Virus record (IMG/VR): IMGVR_UViG_3300042321_002434
Coordinates: 1 to 51,896 of that record
Source of the DNA: a virus
Reading direction: 5' to 3' (one strand)
DNA length: 51,896 bases
Below are positions 13,932 through 21,451 of this stretch, one piece after another; the stretch's first letter is position 1; every line of letters begins with the position of its first letter. Below the pieces are notes generated by a model that saw nothing but the letters and a program-made list of their open reading frames with translations, was not told the origin of the DNA and did no database searches. A program made the position numbers and the translations under genes.

Positions 13932-14441
13932 TCAGAACGGAATGTCTTCGTCTTCCAGATCCAGTTGCGCGTCTTTCGCCGGTGCGGTGTTAGTCACCGC
14001 GGGCGCGTTTTTGGCGGCTGGCTCCGGTGCGTCCGGTCCCAAATCCACCTCGTCGGCGCGGTCGCCCCAGAGGTAGGTTTTGACCCGCGGCCACTCTTTG
14101 GAAGCGTCTTTGCGGTCCGGTTCAAACTCGACGCGGATAATCACGGTTTTGCCAACAACGTGCTTCGGTTCGAGGTCGCCCGACTCGCCTTCCTCCAAGC
14201 GCATGCCGATAGCGGCGATTACTTGGTTGATCTTCCAGCGGGTCTTCTCACCAGCGACGATGTAATCGCGCAGGGTTGATCCGTAGAACGCCTTGGGTTC
14301 CTGCACCAACAGGTCCAATTCGATCATTTCGTTGCCGGCCTTCGAGGTCTTCTCAATGGCATCGGTGATTTCCGCTTTGTAAAACCCAGGGCGCAGCGGG
14401 GCACCGCCGACCGCCTTGGGTTCCGAATAGGTGAACTTCAT
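13932..14441 (-). CDS. ssb: Single-stranded DNA-binding protein-like (DUF669-like)
   Basis: 169 residues, start ATG at 14441. The N-terminal 115 residues form a beta-rich domain (MKFTYSEPKAVGGAPLRPGF, VVGKTVIIRVEFEPD) of the kind found in phage recombination operons as an SSB substitute. A disordered Ala/Pro linker follows, ending in the acidic tip DLEDEDIPF, the hallmark SSB tail that docks replication and repair proteins. It sits next to a Cas4-like exonuclease and close to a Sak4-like ATPase, which fits a recombination set. Confidence 0.88.
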   Translation of the reverse strand: MKFTYSEPKAVGGAPLRPGFYKAEITDAIEKTSKAGNEMIELDLLVQEPKAFYGSTLRDYIVAGEKTRWKINQVIAAIGMRLEEGESGDLEPKHVVGKTVIIRVEFEPDRKDASKEWPRVKTYLWGDRADEVDLGPDAPEPAAKNAPAVTNTAPAKDAQLDLEDEDIPF

Positions 14442-15479
14442 TTATTTCTCCTTCAGTGTTTTGGGTTTCGCGGAGGCTTTAGCCTGCCGCAGTTGGGTTG
14501 TTCCTTCGCCCACGCGGGCGAGAGATTCATCGACCGGCTGGTTCATGCTCGCGCACCATGCGCGGTAGTCCTTGCCGGTCATCTTTCCGCCCATGGCCAG
14601 CACAAGGCTGTCCATGCCGCACTTCGAGGCCACCGCCGTTTGCACGATAGCAATGTGGTCGAAGTGCTCGCGGCCTTTCACGGCCGACACTTGCCAGCCC
14701 GGAATGGCTTCGGGGTTGGCCGCAAGCATCTTCTTGGCCTCGTCACGCAGCGGAGTGATTAGCTCGCTGGTAAAAAGAGCCGCGTCCGCGAGGAACTGTC
14801 CCAATCTTGTGGGGTCCGACAGCAATCTCTCGCGGATCGCGGACAAGCCTTTTTCCTGTTCAACCAGTTCAAGGGTGTTAGTCACCGGACCCACAACAGC
14901 GGGGCACCGGTCCTGCAACTTGCACCACCCGCAATACTCGCAGGCGCGCGGCTCGCGGTAGGGGTCGCGGGCATAGTTGACAATCCTTTCGACGGTATCC
15001 TTGGCCTCGACGTAAGTGAACTTGTGCGTCACAACTTGCTTCTGGTCACAGAAGATCAGGTGTGCCGTCCACTCGTTGACGAAATACTGCTCCATCAACG
15101 CCCACGCATAGGCGGCCATCTGTCCGTAGTAATCGCGGATTTGGCCTGTCTTGAGATCGCCCACCCATAGCTTGCTGGAGCAAACAACATCGGCTGTGCC
15201 GGCGTGTTCGATGCCGGGGGTGCGCATCTTCAACTCCTCCTCACGCACTTCGACGGCATCATCGCCGGCAAAGTCCATGATTGTCTCGGCCGCCCACCGG
15301 ACTGATTCGCGGTCGGCGTCTGACAACGGCTCCATGCCGCGGGCATCACCCTGAAGCAACAAACGCAATGCCGCGTCCAAAGCCAAACCGCGTTGCGCGG
15401 CCGGACCGGCCACCGGATTGCTTTCATAACAAGGGCACTGATCCAGCTTCGGAAGTGCGGAGTGTCGGATTCTGCTCAT
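14442..15479 (-). CDS. Cas4/RecB-like PD-(D/E)XK exonuclease
   Basis: 345 residues, start ATG at 15479. An early Cys (KLDQCPCYES) and a later cluster CEYCGWCKLQDRCP (near residue 185) could hold an iron-sulfur cluster as in Cas4 and AddB-type nucleases. The nuclease core is HAGTADVV, then WVGDLKTGQ with the catalytic Asp and Lys, followed by QMAAYAWAL, the typical QxxxY helix. It probably resects DNA ends to feed the Sak4-like partner and the SSB-like protein. The 3' end abuts the ssb gene. Confidence 0.88.
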   Translation of the reverse strand: MSRIRHSALPKLDQCPCYESNPVAGPAAQRGLALDAALRLLLQGDARGMEPLSDADRESVRWAAETIMDFAGDDAVEVREEELKMRTPGIEHAGTADVVCSSKLWVGDLKTGQIRDYYGQMAAYAWALMEQYFVNEWTAHLIFCDQKQVVTHKFTYVEAKDTVERIVNYARDPYREPRACEYCGWCKLQDRCPAVVGPVTNTLELVEQEKGLSAIRERLLSDPTRLGQFLADAALFTSELITPLRDEAKKMLAANPEAIPGWQVSAVKGREHFDHIAIVQTAVASKCGMDSLVLAMGGKMTGKDYRAWCASMNQPVDESLARVGEGTTQLRQAKASAKPKTLKEK

Positions 15480-15637
15480 TTGTAGCGTTTGCGGATAAGT
15501 TCGATGACGCGGGCGATCAGCTTTCGGCGCGGACGATCAATCGCTACGGCCAGGGCGGCCATAACTGAAGACTCCACGCATGGCCGCTCGCCGCGATAGT
15601 CAATGGCTCCAAGCCGGCGAACCAGTTCAGCGGTCAT
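15476..15637 (-). CDS. Small hypothetical protein, 53 aa
   Basis: The ATG at 15637 is preceded by AAGGAGGCGGC, within the end of the upstream gene, and the stop overlaps the start of the exonuclease gene (ATGA). The product (MTAELVRRLGAIDYRGERPC, then a basic helix DRPRRKLIARVIELIRKRYK) is balanced in composition. No family is recognised. Its position in a tightly coupled recombination run suggests an accessory factor. Confidence 0.7.
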   Translation of the reverse strand: MTAELVRRLGAIDYRGERPCVESSVMAALAVAIDRPRRKLIARVIELIRKRYK

Positions 15638-15903
15638 GCCGCCTCCTTAACTTCAGGTTCGGGGTTGTAGTAGGTGCGCAGCGCATCGGCCAAGCCTTCG
15701 AGCGTGTCGCTGTGTGCGATCAACCGGCGGAAGGTGACAGTTTCACACACGGCCGCGCGCAGACGCGGAATGGCGGGCAAATCCAAGTGCTCCGTTCCCT
15801 TTGCAATGGCCTGCCAGCGTAGGAAAGACCACTGATCTTTAATCTTCGGCCGCTCCTTAATGTCCAAGTGGCTGTAAACATTCCGCAATCTTTTCAGGTC
15901 CAT
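15634..15903 (-). CDS. Hypothetical protein of the recombination run, 89 aa
   Basis: The ATG at 15903 (MDLKRLRNVYSHLDIKERPK) is preceded by AAGGAGGCTGC, encoded by the end of the Sak4-like gene. It is helical with conserved-looking Trp residues (KDQWSFLRWQAIAKG). It ends VKEAA, which forms the ribosome-binding site for the next gene. No known domain; co-transcription with recombination genes suggests a related role. Confidence 0.75.
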   Translation of the reverse strand: MDLKRLRNVYSHLDIKERPKIKDQWSFLRWQAIAKGTEHLDLPAIPRLRAAVCETVTFRRLIAHSDTLEGLADALRTYYNPEPEVKEAA

Positions 15904-15904
15904 T

Positions 15905-16894
15905 TTAGGCAGCCTCCTTCTGAAGTTCGACGTAGTAGGTGCGCACGGCGCCGACGAATCGGGCGGGGTGCTCGACAATCCGTTCGAGGAACGAAGCGTC
16001 AGTGTCTTTCCACGATTGACCGGCCTCGATCTGGCCCTTGGCGCGCAAAAACCCTTCCATGTCCTCGATGGCCAAGGATTCCCCGATGGCTTCGAGCACT
16101 TGGTCGGCAATGTCCGGCGCGGCCGGTTGAGCTTTGGCTTTGGCCGGTTTGGCCTTTGGCTTCGCCGCGCCCATGTCAGGGAACACGGAGGCAATGGATT
16201 CCCACTCCAGCGGCAACTCCTCGGCCAGACCGGCGCGGGTCTTGGCATCATAGGCTGCGCTATGCGTGGTCAGGAGAACGCGCTCCTTGCCGCCGCGGGC
16301 CTTCATCTTGCCGGAGTCGGCTTCGATCAGCTTGGTTTTGAATTGCGCAAAGTAGAGTTCGTCCGCCCATTCTTTGAGGAGAGGGGACGTTTGCTTGCCC
16401 AATTTCGGCTCATACCGGTCGTAAGCGGCCATCTGATCCGGCGGCTCGACACGGCGAATGTGCGCGTGGCCAATAACCAGAACGTGCATCCCGGCTGTGA
16501 CACAGGCATCCAGCTTTGCAAGGAAGCGGGCAAACCGCTCCGCGGCCTGAACCCAACCCTTGCCGTATCCGAATGATTCAATGCTTGGTTGCTTGGTTTC
16601 GGCCAACAGGTTCTCGATGGCGAGGCGTTCAGCCCAATCGGCCGAATCCACCACCACTGTCTGGTAGCCGTGACCGCCGGCCGCCAGTTCATCCAGCGCG
16701 GTTAGCATGTCATTCCAGTTTTTGATTTCCAGCCGCGGAATGTCCAAGTGGGATGATCCGCCTTCGATGTCCAGAAAGATGGGCGAGGGGGCTTGTGCCG
16801 CCAGCGTGGTCTTTCCGACTGATTCGACGCCATAGATGACGCCACGTTGCGGACGAACGACTTTGCCGGTCCGCACGGTTTTCAGTATGCTCAT
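15905..16894 (-). CDS. Sak4-like RecA-fold ATPase (recombinase)
   Basis: 329 residues from the ATG at 16894 (MSILKTVRTG), with an AAGGAG site 6 nt upstream. Walker A GVESVGKTT lies at residues 22-30, followed by SPIFLDIEGGS; the Walker B segment is YQTVVVDSADW near residue 75; the sensor-like HVLVIGHAHIRR lies near 145. The core of about 230 residues is typical of phage Sak4-type single-strand annealing or RecA-like proteins. An Ala/Lys/Pro linker leads to a C-terminal domain of about 80 residues, longer than in minimal Sak4. Partners are the exonuclease at 14442 and the SSB-like protein at 13932. Confidence 0.85.
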   Translation of the reverse strand: MSILKTVRTGKVVRPQRGVIYGVESVGKTTLAAQAPSPIFLDIEGGSSHLDIPRLEIKNWNDMLTALDELAAGGHGYQTVVVDSADWAERLAIENLLAETKQPSIESFGYGKGWVQAAERFARFLAKLDACVTAGMHVLVIGHAHIRRVEPPDQMAAYDRYEPKLGKQTSPLLKEWADELYFAQFKTKLIEADSGKMKARGGKERVLLTTHSAAYDAKTRAGLAEELPLEWESIASVFPDMGAAKPKAKPAKAKAQPAAPDIADQVLEAIGESLAIEDMEGFLRAKGQIEAGQSWKDTDASFLERIVEHPARFVGAVRTYYVELQKEAA

Positions 16895-16917
16895 TATTTC
16901 TCCTTTTGTTGTTTCTG

Positions 16918-17136
16918 CTAATTGGGGCCGGCCCCATCCGGGGTGCTCCAAAGAAAGATGCGGCCGCGCGCCTCGGCTTTGCGTTGCTCCTCCAGTGCGC
17001 GCCAAAATGCTTCCTCGACCATGGCATCGTGGCGCCCGATCCGCTCGCCAAGCCAGCGGCCGAACGTGTAGCCGAAACAGCCCGCGCTTATTGCCAGCGT
17101 GACGCTGTAACTCGCCATCAGAATGGTATCGTTCAT
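16918..17136 (-). CDS. Small single-span membrane protein, 72 aa
   Basis: The ATG at 17136 overlaps the stop of the RHH gene (ATGA). Residues about 5-27 (ILMASYSVTLAISAGCFGYT) are hydrophobic and can cross the membrane once; the rest is charged and helical (GRWLGERIGRHDAMVEEAFW). Being early and coupled to regulators, it could act in superinfection exclusion or host takeover, but no family is recognised. Confidence 0.65.
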   Translation of the reverse strand: MNDTILMASYSVTLAISAGCFGYTFGRWLGERIGRHDAMVEEAFWRALEEQRKAEARGRIFLWSTPDGAGPN

Positions 17137-17297
17137 TGGTCGGAGGTGTGTAACACCCTTGTTAAAAGGATATTAACGTAATTTGACAAACTACGTCCGT
17201 CTGCCACAGCCAGAGCCTTCAGGGCGCTGTGGATTTCGAGGGGAACATGGACTGACACATACGCCTTCTTACGCTTTGGTTTTGCTTTCTTTTGCAT
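17133..17297 (-). CDS. Ribbon-helix-helix DNA-binding protein, 54 aa
   Basis: Start ATG at 17297 (MQKKAKPKRKKAYVSVHVPL); the in-frame ATG at 17354 would overlap the upstream gene further and add a His/Pro leader. The pattern basic N-terminus, one strand (AYVSVHV), helix (LEIHSALKALAVADG), helix (SLSNYVNILLTRVL) is the RHH fold, which dimerises to bind palindromic DNA. It overlaps the next RHH-like gene by 29 bp. The two palindromes GGTGTNNACACC nearby are candidate operators. Confidence 0.8.
   Translation of the reverse strand: MQKKAKPKRKKAYVSVHVPLEIHSALKALAVADGRSLSNYVNILLTRVLHTSDQ
17145..17157. promoter_or_regulatory. Second copy of the GGTGT-ACACC palindrome
   Basis: GGTGTGTAACACC, a 13-bp inverted repeat identical (as reverse complement) to the one in the promoter at 17500-17528. 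It lies inside the last codons of the RHH gene and upstream of the membrane-protein start. Confidence 0.5.
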
Positions 17298-17493
17298 GGG
17301 CACTGCTTTTCGTTGTGGGTTTGGGTGCGAGTTGTGGTGTGGGTGTGTTGGCAACGTGCTGACTCAGCACATCAGTGAGGAATTGACTGACATTTTTGCC
17401 AGACGCACGGGCGGCGCGCTCCATTTGCTTTTTCAAGCGCTTGTCCATCCACCAAGCCACACACGCTTTGTTCGTGGCACGTTTGTTTGGCAT
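17269..17493 (-). CDS. RHH-like small regulator, 74 aa
   Basis: The ATG at 17493 starts 6 nt after a -10 box, so a leaderless mRNA is expected. Residues 10-50 (CVAWWMDKRLKKQMERAARA, then SGKNVSQFLTDVLSQHV) show strand-helix-helix order as in ribbon-helix-helix repressors, with a disordered basic Pro/Thr tail. It is the first gene after the palindrome-bearing promoter and probably controls it. Together with the RHH protein at 17133-17297 it may decide early gene expression or the lysogeny choice; no CI-type repressor is visible elsewhere. Confidence 0.7.
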   Translation of the reverse strand: MPNKRATNKACVAWWMDKRLKKQMERAARASGKNVSQFLTDVLSQHVANTPTPQLAPKPTTKSSAHAKESKTKA

Positions 17494-17499
17494 GCCCTA

Positions 17500-17528
17500 C
17501 ACATACAAATGGTGTTACACACCGTCAA
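17500..17528 (-). promoter_or_regulatory. Sigma-70 promoter with GGTGT-ACACC operator (P4), leaderless
   Basis: TTGACG (17528-17523) and TATGTG (17505-17500) with 17-bp spacing. A perfect inverted repeat GGTGTTACACACC fills 17511-17523. The ATG at 17493 begins 6 nt after the -10. It lies directly downstream of the tail gene and marks the start of the early region. Confidence 0.75.
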
Positions 17529-17536
17529 CCTGTTTT

Positions 17537-20089
17537 TCAAAAAAAGAATCCGCCGGCGTTTGTTTGCAACTCGTAGCCGATGGTTAAGTCTCGAACGATA
17601 AATGGTTTGTCTTCGCCAACAATGGCCTCGAACCGGACCTTGATGGCGTTACCGCTAATCATGAACGCAATCTTATTTCTCTCTCGTCCATACATTTCGC
17701 CACACTCAAAGGTCTTGGTGTGTCCGTCATCGCTGGTCAGGATCACTTTCACAATGGCCCTGCTGTAGCGCACAGTTGTCCATTCCAAAGTGTAAAAACC
17801 CTTGCGATCATTGGGCGTTTGAAGATCAAGATATTGCGTCTCGAACACACATTTCATCCCGCGGGAAATCCAGTCCCCACTTCCGTCATCGAGGGTTAAG
17901 GTTGGTAATCCGCTGGCGCGGCTGGTGTATCCGGGCTGTGTTCCACTGGTCTGCAAAGTGAAAGCCGAATTGCTGCTGAATTGGTCGTTGAACAGCGCGC
18001 CCAGATTGAAAACGAACAAATCGCCATCGTAGTCGCAGCCCACATACTTGCTGTCGCCCGAACTAACCGGAGAGCACGAAAGCAGGCGCGGCCATTCAAT
18101 CGGGCCGGTCAGGGCGTTGCTCTCCAAATCCATAGCAAATGCCGCAAAGTCATAGCTTCCTCCTGTAACCGGCACCCACACCATGACAATGTTGTTGGTC
18201 GCATCGGCCAGCATGTTGCATTTTTGCGGTGCGCTAACCAGTTTTGGGATGTCGATTTTTTTCCGCATGACCGGCCATCCGGTTGTGGCCACAGGTTGGG
18301 AGCGGTAATACTGCGTGTTAACCATCATGTAGAAAACGCCATCGCTTCCCAGATAGACAATCTCCGGCCGGCTCCAAGCGGCCAAACAGGCCGGGTTGAT
18401 CGCTCCGTAGTCCGACCGGCTTACAATGCGGTTGAGGCTATCCGCGTCGATCATGGTAATGGACCGGTCGCTATGCACCTGAACGCGGCTTTCCAGCTTT
18501 CGCATGGCCGTGATCCGCGGCCGGCTTGGCTCCTCTTTTTTTCCCTCGATGTCGAGGTAGTTGGTGATGTCGCACCCCTCCGGCACTTGTTCTGCATCAC
18601 TTTTGATTTTAGAAAGCCAGATGCGGTAAGGCTCCGCGGCGTTGCCGCTTGCCCACATCTTGTCGCCGGCAAACTCGAACATGGTGCAAGGCGGTATGCG
18701 CCCCTGATCCGGTGCCGAATCTCGCACTTCGAGCGATTGGAAATCCTTCTTGATCCGGTAAGAACCGTTTGCGTTGTTGACAGTCAGAATCTTGCGCCAA
18801 ACAAACGGACCATCCGGCGCAATCGGGTAGGCCGGACCAACGTATTGCAGCATCCAAATGTTCTGTTTTGTGAAACGCGCGTCCACGCCGGTCTTTTGCT
18901 GCACCGTGACGATGAAATCATTGCTGCCGGTCCCGATCACTTCATTGCTCAACGCAGATGCCGGCCCTTCGTAGCCAAGGTTTGACCCTGGCGGCCCTGG
19001 ATCGAACAGCGTAGTCGCAAAAGTGCAGCGCATGGTTGTTGGATGCCCACCCACTGTTACTTCGTCGGCGCCGCCGGCCAGTGGTGTCTGGGCCAGTGTC
19101 AGGCTTGGGTTGGCGTCTGGACCAAAGGTTGTTACCGATGCGCTCAGAACGCCGGTCGCGTTGTAGTCGCTGGCCACAAAGCTCACAATCGCGTCCGCGC
19201 TGGAAAGAGCCTGCGTTGTGCCAGTGGTTAAAGTGTAAATAAACGGACTGAGCGCTGTCCCCGCTCCGGTGCGTGTGCTGGAGATCGCCGTGCTGGTGCC
19301 CGCCGAAATAATGCGGACGCTGATATTGTGGCCCGCCGTTCCTCCAAAGTTGATCGGGTCGGCCGTGAACGTCAGGGTAGAAGTTCCGGTTGTGGTTGTG
19401 GTCGTGCCAACTGTTACAACGGTTGTTCCCGCTGTTACCACGCTGACTTTGGGTTGCACGGCCGCCGCGGCGGGCAGGCTGGCTACTGAACCAACCAATG
19501 GCTTGGTTGGAGTTGTGTTTGTGCCAGCTTCACGCAGTTGTCCGGTAGATGGGTTGTAGATCAAGTTCGGGTCCACGCCGTTGCCAATCCAGATTTCTGA
19601 ATAGATGCGTGAGAAATAGACCCGCTTGCCCACGGTCAAACCACTAATTAGCGAATTAACCGTCACATTGTATTGCCTCTCCAGCACTTGATCCGATCCG
19701 GCTCCGGGTGTTGATGCCGGAACACTGATGCCCGACAAATCCTCCGTGGTCGGGATCGAGCCGTCCGCACGGCCGACAAAAAAGCACCCAAGCGTTTTCC
19801 AATTAGAGCAATCGTAAGCAACCAGCACCGTCATGCGGTCTGGGTCGCCAGATGGCGATTCGATTTTCAGCAGGACTACTCCATCTGATCCATTAAACCC
19901 CAAATCATCCTCCACATAAGCACGAAGGTTTTTCATGTTCCACAGCTTGGAAAAAGCCGGAGCACGGCGCAGCGCGCCCGCGGGGCGCACAAAGATGTTT
20001 TCCGCAACCGCCAGACTGTTCTGCGGTGCGTTGGTCGTATCGTCGGTGGCGTTCAGCCCCGAAAACGTGTTGATGCGCGCGTATTGCAT
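17537..20089 (-). CDS. Tail tube/nozzle protein (T7 gp12-like), with Thr-rich insertion
   Basis: 850 residues. The ATG at 20089 overlaps the stop of the adaptor gene (TAATG). The N-terminus MQYARINTFSGLNATDDTTN and the strand-rich repeats (WIGNGVDPNLIYNPSTGQLR, GDKMWASGNAAEPYRIWLSK, PEIVYLGSDGVFYMM) resemble podoviral tail-tube proteins with beta-propeller blades. Residues about 215-350 form a Thr/Gly/Ala-rich beta-sandwich insertion (TTVVTVGTTTTTTGTSTLTF), which may be an Ig-like exposed module. It follows capsid and adaptor genes as in short-tailed phages. It is the last late gene before promoter P4. Confidence 0.8.
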   Translation of the reverse strand: MQYARINTFSGLNATDDTTNAPQNSLAVAENIFVRPAGALRRAPAFSKLWNMKNLRAYVEDDLGFNGSDGVVLLKIESPSGDPDRMTVLVAYDCSNWKTLGCFFVGRADGSIPTTEDLSGISVPASTPGAGSDQVLERQYNVTVNSLISGLTVGKRVYFSRIYSEIWIGNGVDPNLIYNPSTGQLREAGTNTTPTKPLVGSVASLPAAAAVQPKVSVVTAGTTVVTVGTTTTTTGTSTLTFTADPINFGGTAGHNISVRIISAGTSTAISSTRTGAGTALSPFIYTLTTGTTQALSSADAIVSFVASDYNATGVLSASVTTFGPDANPSLTLAQTPLAGGADEVTVGGHPTTMRCTFATTLFDPGPPGSNLGYEGPASALSNEVIGTGSNDFIVTVQQKTGVDARFTKQNIWMLQYVGPAYPIAPDGPFVWRKILTVNNANGSYRIKKDFQSLEVRDSAPDQGRIPPCTMFEFAGDKMWASGNAAEPYRIWLSKIKSDAEQVPEGCDITNYLDIEGKKEEPSRPRITAMRKLESRVQVHSDRSITMIDADSLNRIVSRSDYGAINPACLAAWSRPEIVYLGSDGVFYMMVNTQYYRSQPVATTGWPVMRKKIDIPKLVSAPQKCNMLADATNNIVMVWVPVTGGSYDFAAFAMDLESNALTGPIEWPRLLSCSPVSSGDSKYVGCDYDGDLFVFNLGALFNDQFSSNSAFTLQTSGTQPGYTSRASGLPTLTLDDGSGDWISRGMKCVFETQYLDLQTPNDRKGFYTLEWTTVRYSRAIVKVILTSDDGHTKTFECGEMYGRERNKIAFMISGNAIKVRFEAIVGEDKPFIVRDLTIGYELQTNAGGFFF

Positions 20090-21039
20090 TACCAGTGATC
20101 GCTGACCCGCACATGGCCCGCGCGGGCAATTTGCGGTTTCAGCTTGGCCAATAGCTGAAAAGCGTCCTGATACTGTTCTTTGAGAGCGGCACGAATAGCC
20201 GATGCGTCAAAATGCTTCTGCGTGGTAAACTGATAGCGGAGGATAGGCATGAAAATGGACTCTGCGTAATCCTGCGGGATCGGAATGTCGGTCGATCCCG
20301 GCGAAAGGCTGGTAATGCGTGGCGCCTCTGCCCGCTCCTCGAACTGCACCACATACTGCTTGTCAGGGAAGGGCGATACGCGCAGCCGGTTGACCACGCG
20401 ACCGGTCGCGGTCACGCCGCGTTCGACCAAATAGCCGATGGGAACGTCCACATCCCTCTGTTCGGCCACAACAAAGCTATCGTGCATCTGGCCATAGACT
20501 GCCTCACGGTTGTGCCCGACACTTGGGGCGAAGGTATGCACATCGCGCTGGCTCCGCAGGGGAACAAGTTCATGCTCTCCAAGGATGATCACCGGCGGCT
20601 GGACGCCGCTCACGGACGTTCCAAGGGTAATGCAATCGTTGTAAACCGTGGCCGTCACACCGGCCGCGCTTTGGCCAGCATAGGGCAGGGCCAGGGTAAA
20701 TGAGGCCGCCGCGCTGTCTCTGGTCACAATCTCGTTGTCCCGCGGATCACCGGAGATGCGGATGGCACAGGCTTCACTCCAGACCGGCAGGGTGCCGGTG
20801 CCGGCCGTCACTACTGTTTTGCTGCCGGCCGTTACTGTCAGGCCGCTCACCTGAACCGGTGCGCGCAACAGTTCGCCGGTGGTCTTGGTGCTCCACCATG
20901 GCGGCAGCATCGTCCACAGCTTTTGCAGGGTGGCATTGATGTCCGACAGGATGCGGGTGTTGACCTGCGTGGACGCATATTGCGCATCCTCAATGCCGAT
21001 CAACCCCAACAAATCAGACTGTGCTTCTGCTACGGTCAT
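20089..21039 (-). CDS. Head-tail adaptor (tail tubular protein A-like)
   Basis: 316 residues, start ATG at 21039. The N-terminal helical part (MTVAEAQSDLLGLIGIEDAQ, RILSDINATLQKLWTMLPPW) and the C-terminal part (ADA-type ends such as IPIPQDYAESIFMPILRYQF) are characteristic of podoviral connector or gp11-like proteins that sit between portal and nozzle. The middle is beta-rich. Its 3' end overlaps the nozzle gene, and its 5' end overlaps the small gene at 21036. Confidence 0.8.
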   Translation of the reverse strand: MTVAEAQSDLLGLIGIEDAQYASTQVNTRILSDINATLQKLWTMLPPWWSTKTTGELLRAPVQVSGLTVTAGSKTVVTAGTGTLPVWSEACAIRISGDPRDNEIVTRDSAAASFTLALPYAGQSAAGVTATVYNDCITLGTSVSGVQPPVIILGEHELVPLRSQRDVHTFAPSVGHNREAVYGQMHDSFVVAEQRDVDVPIGYLVERGVTATGRVVNRLRVSPFPDKQYVVQFEERAEAPRITSLSPGSTDIPIPQDYAESIFMPILRYQFTTQKHFDASAIRAALKEQYQDAFQLLAKLKPQIARAGHVRVSDHW

Positions 21040-21383
21040 TTCTTTGTGCGACGAAGTTTGGAGATTTTGCCAATCAAAGTGCCGGTTTCGGCCAAAGCCT
21101 CTTGTGGCGGAAGCGGTTCGGAGGCCGCAGGTGTTTCGATGGTGGCCGACACAACTTCCGGCTCGACCTCCACATCATAGACCAACCCATAGAATGGCCG
21201 GTTGGCCAGACACAGATCAGCCTTGGCCGCTCGCCATTCCTCCAAGCTCATGCGAAACGCCATGGCTCCGCGCTTGGGATCATACATAGCGTGGCCGTAG
21301 GTTTTGCCGCTGGCCCCGATGATGGGATGCACGGCAAATGCCGTGGCTTCTTGCACTTCGATTACGATGGTGACTTTGTTCAT
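21036..21383 (-). CDS. Hypothetical protein between capsid and adaptor, 115 aa
   Basis: The ATG at 21383 follows the major capsid gene by 68 bp; the stop overlaps the adaptor start (ATGA). Residues 1-70 form a small beta-alpha domain (MNKVTIVIEVQEATAFAVHP, HAMYDPKRGAMAFRMSLEEW); the C-terminus is acidic then basic (GKISKLRRTKK). Position fits a head-completion or capsid-associated protein, but no family is recognised. Confidence 0.75.
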   Translation of the reverse strand: MNKVTIVIEVQEATAFAVHPIIGASGKTYGHAMYDPKRGAMAFRMSLEEWRAAKADLCLANRPFYGLVYDVEVEPEVVSATIETPAASEPLPPQEALAETGTLIGKISKLRRTKK

Positions 21384-21451
21384 GCTCCTTGCGGGTGATA
21401 CCCCGATAGGGCGAGCCGGATTGCTCCGGCCCGCCGTGATCGAGATACCAA

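Noticed and set aside
14980-15000. Further dyad copy inside the exonuclease gene
   Set aside because: It shares GTCGAAAGGATTG with the element but the second arm is GTC rather than GAC, so it cannot form the dyad; it encodes TVERIVN in a conserved part of the protein.
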